A stretch of 17,466 nucleotides of DNA from DATDOY01 sp035293045 (lineage in GTDB: Bacteria; Actinomycetota; Acidimicrobiia; IMCC26256; JACPCJ01), in contig DATDOY010000090.1 of assembly GCA_035293045.1 (NCBI GenBank), positions 1 through 17,466 on the forward strand. Direction: 5' to 3'. Positions within the stretch are counted from its first letter, which is position 1, and each line of letters begins with the position of its first letter. Positions 7,500 through 14,023 of this stretch are shown in pieces. Position numbers and translations under genes: made by a program. The notes beneath the pieces were generated by a model, which worked only from the letters and a program-made list of their open reading frames with translations, was not told the DNA's origin and made no database searches.

Positions 7500-8443
7500 C
7501 GAGGAGAAGCTCCCTGGTCGTCCTGTTGGGAGTTCTCGCTGCGGTGTTGATGGCGATGGGACCGTCGGATGCCGCACAGTCGGGGACCATCGGCATCCGT
7601 CCCGAGGGCGTTGACGACTGGCTGGAAGTGGAGATTCTCCCTGGGGAGGCGGCGGAGGTGACGGCGGTGGTCACGAATAAGGCCGCGGAACCCGCGCCGG
7701 TTCTTATCTACGCGGTCGACGCCACGACCACACCCCAAGGTGACTTCGCACTCGCTGGCATCGATGACCCGCGGGAGGGCGTCGGTGCGTGGCTCGAAAT
7801 GCCGGTGGAGGAACGCGTCCTGGCACCGCGGTCCACGCAGAAGATCACCGCCAAAATTCAAGTTCCGTTGACGGCATCCCCGGGCGACTACGCGGGTGGC
7901 ATTGTGGTCGAACGGCTTCCTGAGGCGACCCCCAAGCCCGACGACAGCGCGGGTGATGTGGCGGTGCAGGTCAACGTCGTCGAGCGCGTCGGCCTTCGTA
8001 CCTTTGTGCGCGTCGGCGGGACGGCGACGTCTGGGCTGGAGGCCGGAGTCCTGCACCGAGAGTCCTCCGATGGCCGCTCCGTCTTTTCGTTGCAGATCAA
8101 GAACACCGGAAATCTGCGAACCGCACCCGCCGTGGTCATGACGCTGACCGGGTTCCGAGTGCCGCGAACCGAACTCGACCTCACGGGTCCCAAGGAACTC
8201 CTGCCCGGCGCGGCGGCCACGTACTCGGCGTCCTGGACAGGGTCCCCGTCCTTGGCTCGCGTGGTGGCACGTGCGCAGGTCAGCGCTGAGGGTGTGGAGC
8301 CGTTCGAGGTTTCGACCTCCTACTGGATCGTCCCCGTGTGGGGGACGGTGTTGTCGGTGTTCGTCGCCCTCGTGCTGGTGGTTGTGGGTCGCCGCGCCTG
8401 GCGTTGGATCGCGTCCGCCCGGGCTGCACTCAACAGGGTGTAG
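7496..8443 (+). CDS. DUF916/WxLIP-like cell-surface protein with C-terminal membrane anchor
   Basis: A 315-residue protein with a signal peptide (residues 1-27, ending PSDAA-QS). The first domain (about 30-150) matches the DUF916 pattern: GIRPEGVDDWLEVEILPGE, strands with AEVTAVVTNKA, APRSTQKITAKIQVP and SPGDYAGGIVVE. A second beta-rich domain (about 155-275) contains FSLQIKNTGNLRTAPAVV and resembles the second Ig-like domain of such proteins. A single transmembrane segment (about 279-297, GTVLSVFVALVLVVVG) is followed by a basic cytosolic tail (RRAWRWIASARAALNRV). In Firmicutes, DUF916 proteins accompany WxL proteins and bind them and peptidoglycan; its place directly after three WxL-like genes supports the same partnership here. 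Confidence 0.82.
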   Translation: MTRRSSLVVLLGVLAAVLMAMGPSDAAQSGTIGIRPEGVDDWLEVEILPGEAAEVTAVVTNKAAEPAPVLIYAVDATTTPQGDFALAGIDDPREGVGAWLEMPVEERVLAPRSTQKITAKIQVPLTASPGDYAGGIVVERLPEATPKPDDSAGDVAVQVNVVERVGLRTFVRVGGTATSGLEAGVLHRESSDGRSVFSLQIKNTGNLRTAPAVVMTLTGFRVPRTELDLTGPKELLPGAAATYSASWTGSPSLARVVARAQVSAEGVEPFEVSTSYWIVPVWGTVLSVFVALVLVVVGRRAWRWIASARAALNRV

Positions 8444-8453
8444 AAGTCGAGCG

Positions 8454-8483
8454 GGCCGCGCAGAACGCGTGCTGCTCGCGGCC
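8454..8483 (+). terminator. Weak hairpin after the surface locus
   Basis: GGCCGCG (8454-8460) pairs with CGCGGCC (8477-8483), continuing through CAG/CTG across a 2-nt bulge to an 8-nt loop. It begins 10 nt after the DUF916-like stop. There is no T-tract. It could be the 3' boundary of the surface-protein transcript, but hairpins of this size are common at this G+C content. The rest of the 8444-8601 gap shows nothing I can name. Confidence 0.3.
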
Positions 8484-8601
8484 AGAATTCGCCGGTACTA
8501 CGACGTGTCCACCATCGCCGCGCAAAGAGGGGCCTCGGACGGCGAAGCCAACCGGCGTCGGCGGATTGGGACCGCGCTTGTTCCGGAGGCAAGGCTGTGT
8601 C

Positions 8602-9024
8602 ATGCAGCGACGCGCCTGGACCCGCGCCAGCGTGCTCGCGGTTGCGTTCGGCGCCGTCGCGGGCGCGGGCGTGCGTTGGGGTGTCCTCACGACGATGGCA
8701 CCGGCGACCGGGTTCCCGTGGCGGGTCTTCTGGATCAACGTTCTTGGGTCCGGCGCGCTCGGCGTGGTCCTGGCCGAAGAGTGGCGACACCCAGGGCACC
8801 GGCTGATCCTCCACGACGCAGCCGGCATCGGTTTCTGCGGCGGGCTCACGACCTTCTCGACCTACGGGGTTGAGATCGCCGACCTCCTCCGCGATGAACG
8901 CGTCGTGCTCGCCGTCGGGTACGGAGTCGGCTCCGTGGGGGCGTCGCTCCTCGCCGCGGTCGTCGGCGCCGCGAGCCTCCGGCGGGTCCGCGCGTTGAGC
9001 TTGCCGCTCGAGGAAGAGCCATGA
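8602..9024 (+). CDS. crcB: CrcB/FluC fluoride channel subunit 1
   Basis: Small membrane protein of the fluoride-exporting Fluc family, 140 aa with four predicted membrane segments. Hallmarks: GAVAGAGVRWG near residues 17-27, the WINVLGSGALGVVLAEE segment with conserved Asn46, and the signature GFCGGLTTFSTYG (77-89), whose T-T-F-S-T stretch lines the pore and central cation site in characterised members. The ATG at 8602 gives a normal N-terminus; GGAGG lies 13 nt upstream, slightly far. The stop overlaps the next crcB start (ATGA), and the pair probably forms a hetero-oligomeric channel. I did not find a fluoride riboswitch in the upstream gap. Confidence 0.94.
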   Translation: MQRRAWTRASVLAVAFGAVAGAGVRWGVLTTMAPATGFPWRVFWINVLGSGALGVVLAEEWRHPGHRLILHDAAGIGFCGGLTTFSTYGVEIADLLRDERVVLAVGYGVGSVGASLLAAVVGAASLRRVRALSLPLEEEP

Positions 9025-9359
9025 TCACCGCGATCAGCTTTGGGGTGGCCGCGGCGCTGGGGGGCTTGGCCCGGGCGGAGTCCGGGCGGCGTTGGAACCG
9101 GCACAGGGGTTTTCCGACGGGAACCCTGATGGTCAACGTCGCGGGATCCTTCCTCCTCGGCGTGCTGCACGACGCCGGGCCGGCCGTGGCGACCGTGGCC
9201 GGGGTCGGGGGGTTGGGCGCGTTCACGACCTTCTCGAGCTTTGCCCGCGACGCCAGCGCCCTTGTCGAACTTCGCCGGTTTCTCATGGCGTCGGGGTACG
9301 TGGTCGCGTCGTGCGGGCTGGGCGTGCTCGCCGCAGCCCTCGGGATCGCGCTCAGCTGA
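9021..9359 (+). CDS. crcB: CrcB/FluC fluoride channel subunit 2
   Basis: The second half of the fluoride channel pair, 112 aa, four membrane segments. It carries FPTGTLMVNVAGSFLLGVL (31-49, with Asn39 at the family position) and GLGAFTTFSSFARDA (64-78), the counterpart of GGLTTFST. Many actinobacteria and Firmicutes encode two oppositely oriented Fluc subunits in tandem, in place of one dual-topology protein; the 4-bp overlap with the previous gene fits coordinated, equimolar synthesis. The family's N-terminal G..R pattern is seen as LGGLARAESGRRW. Confidence 0.94.
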   Translation: MITAISFGVAAALGGLARAESGRRWNRHRGFPTGTLMVNVAGSFLLGVLHDAGPAVATVAGVGGLGAFTTFSSFARDASALVELRRFLMASGYVVASCGLGVLAAALGIALS

Positions 9360-9427
9360 GCTCGTCCGGCGTTGCGCCGCCGAAGCCGCCCCGGCTGTCG
9401 TTGCGTCCGACGCCGGGGCGGGGGATC

Positions 9428-10273
9428 ATGATGCGCATGGATCAGCTCGCGGGGACCCTCTTCCACCGGTGGTATGTGACGCTCTTCGGCGTCTCCTTCT
9501 TCGTGTTCGCCGTCCGTCATCTCGGGTGGCGCCGCACCCTCATCTATTCCGGTGTGGCCTTCGGGATCGGAGCCCTCGCCGAGAACGGGTCCGCCACCGT
9601 TGGATTCCCATACACCCGCTACGAGTTCAACCCGGCGCTCCGGGGCGACGAACTGTGGATCGGCGACGTGCCGGTCTTCGTCCCGCTGAGCTACACGTTC
9701 ATGGGGTACTTCGCGTTCGCCGCCGGCCGATTGCTGGCATCGGGCCCATGGCGGACGCGCGCCCTCCGGTCGTGGCACGAGTTCGCGCTGGCGTGGATGC
9801 TGGCCGTCTGGGCGCTGTGGGTGGTCGACCCCATGAGCCGGCTCGGCGACGAGTTCTACCTCGGATCGGTGTTCCGCTACGAAGGTCCGGGCTTCTGGTT
9901 CGGTCTGCCGCTCGGCAGCCAGCTCGGGTTCGCGCTCACGTCGGGCGCGCTGCTGGTGCTCCTGTTCGCGCTCACCCGTGACGAGCCCGACGTCGCCGTA
10001 TCCGGATTGACGCGCCATCCGCATCTCTCGGCGCTCGTGACCTGGCACGTGCAGGTCTTTCACATCGCCGTGATCGGTTTCGTGGTCGGCGCAGACGCCA
10101 TCGCCGGCTCCGCATTCCTGATGTGGATCCCTGCCGCCTTGGTGACCGCGGTCCACTGGTCGCACCTTCGGGCGGCCCGCGCCGCCGCGTCAGATGTGGG
10201 CGACGAGGGGGAGCGCGGTGAGGCCGTTCATGAGCACGGACGCCAGGCGCTCGGGGTGGCCGGCGGGCGTTAG
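9428..10273 (+). CDS. CruF/DUF422-type carotenoid biosynthesis membrane protein
   Basis: A 281-residue polytopic membrane protein with about six to seven membrane segments, starting at residues 15-30 (WYVTLFGVSFFVFAV). It has the DUF422 signature: ALAENGSATVGFPYTRYEFN (49-68), then GDVPVFVPLSYTFMGYFAFA (79-98) and WALWVVDPM (128-136). Members hydrate the terminal double bond of acyclic carotenoid ends (CruF, bisanhydrobacterioruberin hydratase); the exact substrate is not readable. ATG 9428 follows GGGGCGGGGATC; ATG 9437 is possible. No other carotenoid genes are in the window. The last 28 codons run antisense over the P450 3' end, so the hydrophilic tail may be a read-on extension of an older, shorter protein. 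Confidence 0.8.
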   Translation: MMRMDQLAGTLFHRWYVTLFGVSFFVFAVRHLGWRRTLIYSGVAFGIGALAENGSATVGFPYTRYEFNPALRGDELWIGDVPVFVPLSYTFMGYFAFAAGRLLASGPWRTRALRSWHEFALAWMLAVWALWVVDPMSRLGDEFYLGSVFRYEGPGFWFGLPLGSQLGFALTSGALLVLLFALTRDEPDVAVSGLTRHPHLSALVTWHVQVFHIAVIGFVVGADAIAGSAFLMWIPAALVTAVHWSHLRAARAAASDVGDEGERGEAVHEHGRQALGVAGGR

Positions 10274-11365
10274 CCGCGAGAAGCGGGCGAACAGCTCCTC
10301 GAACAGCACGCGGGCTTCGAGTCGGGCGAGAGCGGCGCCGAGGCAGAAGTGTTCGCCGAACCCGAAGCCCACGTGAGGATTGGGATCGCGAGCGATGTCG
10401 AAGCTCGCGGCCAACTCGCCGAAGACGGCTTCGTCGCGGTTCGCCGAGGCGTACAGCATCAGGACGAAGTCTCCGGATGCGATGCCCACGCCCCCGACCT
10501 CGACGTCACGGGTCGCCGTGCGGGCGAAACACATCACGGGGGTCACCCACCGGAGCATCTCCTCGACAGAGCGAGGGATGGCGGTTGGGTCGGAGGCGAG
10601 CACCGCGAGCTGATCGGGATGCTCCATCAGGATGCGGGTCCCGCCTGCGATGAGATTGCGCGTCGTCTCGTTGCCCGCCACCAACAGCGACATACAGAAG
10701 CCCAGAAGCTCGGCGCGCGACAGCAGCTCGCCGTCGACCTCCGCGTTCACGAGGAGGGAGATGATGTCGTCGCGGGGGTCCGCCTTGCGGGCACTCGTGA
10801 CGTCGTCGAAGTAGGCGTACAGCTCGGCCGCCTTGACCAGGGCGGCGTCGGAGGGATCGGTGGCGGCGGCGATCATGGCGTCGGACCACTCGCGGAAACG
10901 GTCGCGGTCCTCGCCGGGAATCCCGAGCATGTTGGCGATCACGAGCATCGGTAGGGGAGCGGCGACCGCCTCGACGAACTCGGTGGCGGCGCCGGGCTCG
11001 AGCCGGGCGACGAGTGAGGCGGCGATCTCCCGGATGACAGGCTCGAGCGCCGCGACGCGCTTGGGCGTGAAGGCTGAACTCACCAGCTTGCGGTGGCGAG
11101 CGTGCTCTGGGGGATCCATGAAGAGGATGGAGTCGGTCACCGCCACGGCTCGGCCGCCGTCCGTCGGGAGAACCCCGCGGCTCGAGCAAAACGTGGCTGG
11201 GTCGCGCGAGATCGCCATGACGTCCGCATGGGCGGCGATGGTCCACATCCGTGCGGCGGGGTTCCAGCGCACCGGAGCGTCACGGCGCAGGGCTCCGTAG
11301 ATGGCGTGGGGGTCGCTCAGGTAGAAGGTGGGATCCAGCGGATTGAAGTCGAGTGGGTCGGTCAC
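10190..11365 (-). CDS. Cytochrome P450 (bacterial class I type)
   Basis: Haem monooxygenase, 391 aa, soluble, needing a separate ferredoxin and reductase that are not encoded here. Motifs: DPPEHARHRKLVSSAFTP (84-101, C-helix), the I-helix oxygen-activation motif LLVAGNETTR (227-236), the K-helix ExxR as E269-M-L-R272, and the haem loop FGFGEHFCLG with Cys341 as the thiolate ligand. GTG 11365 was chosen because it overlaps the upstream kinase stop (GTGA) and yields MTDPLDFNPLDPTFYLSDPH, a typical N-terminus. The C-terminus VLMNGLTALPLVAHI is typical, so the overlap with the convergent carotenoid gene falls on genuine P450 sequence. It is the last gene of a three-gene minus-strand operon. Substrate unknown; such P450s often act on lipids, terpenoids or sterols. 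Confidence 0.95.
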   Translation of the reverse strand: MTDPLDFNPLDPTFYLSDPHAIYGALRRDAPVRWNPAARMWTIAAHADVMAISRDPATFCSSRGVLPTDGGRAVAVTDSILFMDPPEHARHRKLVSSAFTPKRVAALEPVIREIAASLVARLEPGAATEFVEAVAAPLPMLVIANMLGIPGEDRDRFREWSDAMIAAATDPSDAALVKAAELYAYFDDVTSARKADPRDDIISLLVNAEVDGELLSRAELLGFCMSLLVAGNETTRNLIAGGTRILMEHPDQLAVLASDPTAIPRSVEEMLRWVTPVMCFARTATRDVEVGGVGIASGDFVLMLYASANRDEAVFGELAASFDIARDPNPHVGFGFGEHFCLGAALARLEARVLFEELFARFSRLTPAGHPERLASVLMNGLTALPLVAHI

Positions 11366-12060
11366 TGTTCGATGATCGCAGTCACTTGGTGAGCGGGTCC
11401 CTTCTCGACGATCACGTCCGCAGTGTCGCGCGACGGCCTGATGTGCTGTTCGAGATTCGGTGCATTGACGGACTCCCAGACTCCCGAAGCCAGGCCGGCG
11501 ATGGCGTCGTCGTCGAGGTCGGCCATCGAGGCGTAGAACGAGCCGGGATCGCTTCGGCCCCCGTCGCGGAGGGCGAGGAAGCGGCGGGTGAACCACTCCT
11601 TCACCGCGGCGTCGTCGGCGTCGACGTAGATGGCGACGTCGAGGTGCCGTCTCGCCGGGTCTTGGAGGACGTTCACGCCCTCGACGATCACCGTGTCGGC
11701 GGCGATCTGCACGGATGCGTCGGGGACGACGTCATAGGTCGCGTGGGAATACACGGGCACGTCGATGGCGCCGCGTCGGGCGCCGATCAGGCTCTGCTCG
11801 AGGCGCACGACGTTGAAGGTCTCAGGAAACCCCTTGCGGAACGTCAAGCCGCGCTCGTCGAGATCGGCGTTGGGATAGAGGAACGCATCGGTGCACAGGA
11901 TGTCCACCTCACGACCGAGTGCAGTGAGGCGCCCGGCCAGCGCGGCGGCGATCGTTGATTTGCCGACGCAGACCGCGCCGCTGATGCCCACGAGCGCGCG
12001 CGTGGGGAGGCGGGCGTCGAGCAAGCGCGCCAGGTCGTCGATCCGCGGATCGAGGCTCAC
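11362..12060 (-). CDS. Type I pantothenate kinase-like P-loop kinase, short form
   Basis: A 232-residue kinase matching bacterial CoaA, which phosphorylates pantothenate in the first step of CoA synthesis. Motifs in CoaA order: P-loop GAVCVGKST (28-36), CTDAFLYPN (D58 at the catalytic Asp position), RGLTFRKGFPETFN, VPVYSHATYDVVPD, DTVIVEGVNVLQDP, IYVDADDAAVKEWFTRRFL, and the C-terminal SVNAPNLEQHIRPSRDTADVI. The E. coli enzyme is 316 residues with its P-loop near residue 95; here about 65 N-terminal residues are absent. The GTG start overlaps the upstream stop (GTGA) and any extension would overlap that gene. Its place between an oxidoreductase and a P450 is not a CoA-pathway context. It could be a paralogue acting on another substrate; uridine-kinase-like annotation is also conceivable. 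Confidence 0.8.
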   Translation of the reverse strand: MSLDPRIDDLARLLDARLPTRALVGISGAVCVGKSTIAAALAGRLTALGREVDILCTDAFLYPNADLDERGLTFRKGFPETFNVVRLEQSLIGARRGAIDVPVYSHATYDVVPDASVQIAADTVIVEGVNVLQDPARRHLDVAIYVDADDAAVKEWFTRRFLALRDGGRSDPGSFYASMADLDDDAIAGLASGVWESVNAPNLEQHIRPSRDTADVIVEKGPAHQVTAIIEQ

Positions 12061-13130
12061 GGCGTCCGATCCGTCATGAGGTGTCGACCCGGCACCACGG
12101 GGAGGTCGAGCACCGACAGCAGACCGGGCGGCGCATCGCACACGAAGGGGATGGCGTTGAGCACCCGCATGGCGGTCCCGAGGACCCCCGCCGTGTTGTG
12201 GTCGCCGTCCTCGCCGAGCATTTGGAAGTCGAGCGTGTAGTTGGGCGATCCCTCGATCACGACGCGATATCCGCCCTGGCCGGTCGGCTGCGGCCATTCA
12301 GGGGCCACGTCGTCGTGGAGACGGGTTATGTGCTCGAGGATGATGCGCGGGACGCCGCCGATCACGCCGCGAACTTCGAAGCGCAAGCCGGCGGTCGTTC
12401 CCTTCTCGATCGTGCCGGTCGAGATCTCGAACGTCTCGTCGGCGGCGCGCCGCTCGTGCCACTCCTCGATTCCGTCCAGGGACACGTCGAGGGCATCGGC
12501 GATCGAGCGGATCACGCCGCCCCAGGCGAAGGTCAGCGAGCCGGGCCAGAGGAGGAGCGGCTCGTGGTCGAGGGGACGGCCGAACCCCATGGTGTCGAAC
12601 AGCACCTCGGCCTGGTCGTAGGTGGCGTAGTTCAGGACCTCCATCATGCGGACGGAATCGATGCGCTGGCAGAACCCGGAGAGCACGATCGGGAGGAGAT
12701 CGTTGGCGAACCCCGGGTCGATGCCCGACACGAAGCACGAGGTGCCACCCGAATCGCACGCGGCGGTGAGCTGCTCGACCCACGGGGCGGGAGCCGAGGG
12801 TGGATAGACGAGCGGGACGACGGACGTCCCCACGAGGTTGGCGCCCGAGGCGAGGATCCGGGCCATGTCGTCGACCGCCTCTTGGGGACGGAGGTCGCCG
12901 GTGGCCATATAGGAGACGCAATCAGGACGAAGGCCGAGGATCTCCCCGGGGTCGCTCGTGGCGATGACGCCAACGGGTCCGAGCCCGCAGATCTCGCCGG
13001 CGTCCCTTCCGACCTTGTCGGCCCCGTGGACCCACAGACCCACGAGCTCGAGGTCGGGATGGAGGATGATCGACCGCAGGGCGTGCATCCCCACGTGCCC
13101 GGTGGCCCACTGCGCGACTCGGTATCCCAC
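12057..13130 (-). CDS. Dihydrodipicolinate reductase-like NAD(P)H-dependent oxidoreductase
   Basis: A 357-residue cytosolic dehydrogenase of the DapB-like/2,4-diaminopentanoate dehydrogenase-like group common in actinobacteria. The N-terminal Rossmann fold starts YRVAQWATGHVGMHALRSII (3-22), followed by LVGLWVHGADKVGRDAGEIC, a pattern characteristic of this group. Later segments include GASGANLVGTS-like ASGANLVGTSVVPL, SGIDPGFANDLLP and MMEVLNYATYDQAE. It is not expected to be the lysine-pathway DapB, which is about 250 residues and has a different catalytic region. GTG 13130 is preceded by AAAGGAC at good spacing. It is the first gene of the minus-strand operon; its stop overlaps the kinase start (GTGA). 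The natural substrate is unknown. Confidence 0.85.
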   Translation of the reverse strand: MGYRVAQWATGHVGMHALRSIILHPDLELVGLWVHGADKVGRDAGEICGLGPVGVIATSDPGEILGLRPDCVSYMATGDLRPQEAVDDMARILASGANLVGTSVVPLVYPPSAPAPWVEQLTAACDSGGTSCFVSGIDPGFANDLLPIVLSGFCQRIDSVRMMEVLNYATYDQAEVLFDTMGFGRPLDHEPLLLWPGSLTFAWGGVIRSIADALDVSLDGIEEWHERRAADETFEISTGTIEKGTTAGLRFEVRGVIGGVPRIILEHITRLHDDVAPEWPQPTGQGGYRVVIEGSPNYTLDFQMLGEDGDHNTAGVLGTAMRVLNAIPFVCDAPPGLLSVLDLPVVPGRHLMTDRTP

Positions 13131-13181
13131 GGGTGTCCTTTCATGGGGCTGTTCTTAGGGCCGCCAAATGGGCCCAGACGC

Positions 13182-13213
13182 GTGAATGCGCGCCCCGAAG
13201 GGCGCGCATTCAC
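13182..13213 (-). terminator. UUCG-capped hairpin downstream of the histone-like gene
   Basis: On the minus strand GTGAATGCGCGCCC pairs perfectly with GGGCGCGCATTCAC (14 bp) around the loop TTCG, giving a C(UUCG)G tetraloop, an exceptionally stable RNA cap. It begins 21 nt after the stop codon of the histone-like gene. No U-tract follows, as is common for actinobacterial terminators. It separates that gene from the oxidoreductase operon, whose start lies 51 nt further on. Confidence 0.7.
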
Positions 13214-13234
13214 CGTACTGAGCAGGCTGCTGAC

Positions 13235-13660
13235 TTAGCGCTTCCGCGTCGTCTTGCGCGCGGTCGACTTGCGGGTCGTCTTGCGTGCCGCAGGCCGACG
13301 GGCAGTGCTCTTGCGTGCTGGACGACGGGTGCCAGCGGTCTTGCGCGCCGCAGGCTTGCGGGCGGTCGACTTGCGGGCCGTGCTCTTCTTCCGCGCTGCA
13401 GGCTTGCGCGCTGCCGTCTTACGGGCGGCGGGCTTGCGTGCAGTGGTCTTCCTCTTGGCCGTCTTGCGCGCCGCAGGCTTGCGGGCGGTCGACTTGCGCT
13501 TTGCAGGCTTACGCGCTGCCGTCTTACGGGCGGCGGGCTTGCGTGCAGTGGTCTTCCTCTTGGCGGTTGTCTTGCGCGCCGCAGGCTTGCGGGCGGTCGA
13601 CTTGCGCTTTGCAGGCTTACGCGCTGCCGTCTTACGGGCGGCGGGCTTGCGTGCCGGCAT
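13235..13660 (-). CDS. Histone H1 tail-like, Lys/Arg/Ala-rich repetitive DNA-binding protein
   Basis: A 141-residue, extremely basic protein made only of Met, Pro, Ala, Arg, Lys, Thr, Ser and Gly; I count 62 Lys+Arg (about 44 %), with no acidic, aromatic or large aliphatic residue. It is built from short modules such as ARKPA, ARKTA, KRKST and ARKTT. ATG 13660 is supported by an excellent AGGAGG 8 nt upstream. Residues 3-38 and 39-73 are near-identical, followed by a third degenerate unit. The composition matches the C-terminal tails of actinobacterial HU/H1-like proteins, but no folded DNA-binding domain is attached. It probably coats or condenses nucleic acid; this is inference from composition. 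Divergent from the lipoprotein gene at 14024. Confidence 0.85.
   Translation of the reverse strand: MPARKPAARKTAARKPAKRKSTARKPAARKTTAKRKTTARKPAARKTAARKPAKRKSTARKPAARKTAKRKTTARKPAARKTAARKPAARKKSTARKSTARKPAARKTAGTRRPARKSTARRPAARKTTRKSTARKTTRKR
13408..13654. repeat. 105/108-bp tandem direct repeats inside the histone-like gene
   Basis: Copy 1 (13408-13512, 105 bp) and copy 2 (13513-13620, 108 bp) are identical except for one substitution plus a 3-bp insertion at about 13460/13565 (GGCC versus GGCGGTT). A third copy is partial (13621-13654, 34 bp, identical). The whole-codon period and near-identity including silent positions point to a recent duplication, probably by slippage or unequal recombination. 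Confidence 0.92.
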
Positions 13661-13819
13661 GTTCCTTACCTCCTGTGGCGACCCCGACGTACGCGGCGAG
13701 TTGCCAGTGCATCGGTGCCGTCTGGTTGGCGGTGTCACGTGCATCGCCCACTTTGCAGAAGAGCAAACCGCGCCCCACTGCGAAGTGGTAATGCACATTC
13801 TTGTAGATGTGGAACAGTT

Positions 13820-13886
13820 TTGCGCGGAATCTCGCGCAATGCGCGGACATCTCGCGAAAAACTTTCGTCGCGCAACCACTTGCGCG
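13820..13886. promoter_or_regulatory. Cluster of TTGCGCG palindromes in the divergent intergenic region
   Basis: The 363-bp gap 13661-14023 separates the divergent histone-like and lipoprotein genes and includes a conspicuously AT-rich stretch. Within it, TTGCGCG (13820-13826) and CGCGCAA (13833-13839) form a perfect inverted repeat with a 6-bp spacer. A near-copy follows (TGCGCGGACATCTCGCG, 13840-13856). Then CGCGCAA (13869-13875) and TTGCGCG (13880-13886) form a second perfect inverted repeat, arms reversed, 4-bp spacer. Such a cluster suggests operator sites for a dimeric regulator or cooperative nucleoid-protein binding. The structure is seen; the function is inferred. No clear -10/-35 pair for the minus-strand gene was identified. 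Confidence 0.55.
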
Positions 13887-14007
13887 CAGTGCGTATGACG
13901 CGGAGACGACGTCATCCGAGTGCGCGACAACCACGCGCGCGACGCGCGCGGCGGTCTGAGTGCCAACCCACCCGGCGCGCGCGCCCAAAGACATGCGTGC
14001 CCGCCCA

Positions 14008-14013
14008 TACCAT
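14008..14013 (+). promoter_or_regulatory. Putative -10 hexamer (TACCAT) of the DUF3152-like gene
   Basis: TACCAT fits TANNNT and ends 10 nt before the ATG at 14024, which would leave a leader of only about 3 nt. No Shine-Dalgarno sequence is present. It argues for ATG 14024 over the in-frame ATG 14012, which overlaps the hexamer. Confidence 0.4.
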
Positions 14014-14023
14014 GTGCGCACGC

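Noticed and set aside
8444..8601. Fluoride riboswitch upstream of crcB
   Set aside because: I looked for the conserved GG-GATGG, AAAC-GCC and CTGATG elements in order. Only isolated fragments occur (a GGCGATGG on the wrong strand), so no riboswitch is called.
12061..12297. N-terminal extension of the CoaA-like kinase to reach the normal family length
   Set aside because: The extra residues are Arg/Gly/His-rich shadow of the DapB-like coding region and do not resemble the CoaA N-terminus.
12081..13238. Plus-strand 385-codon open frame opposite the DapB-like gene
   Set aside because: It is a low-complexity E/G/R/V-rich shadow. The minus-strand gene has Rossmann and family motifs and is chained to its operon.
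13408..13654. CRISPR-like repeat array
   Set aside because: The 105/108-bp period has no unique spacers between repeats, stays in frame, and codes for a repetitive basic protein.
13133..14023. Plus-strand open frame running into the lipoprotein gene, encoding LARRRLAGGRLA-type repeats
   Set aside because: It is the antisense of the histone-like repeats, which lack stops in that frame. The minus-strand gene has a perfect ribosome-binding site, and the lipoprotein signal sequence fixes the plus-strand start at 14024.
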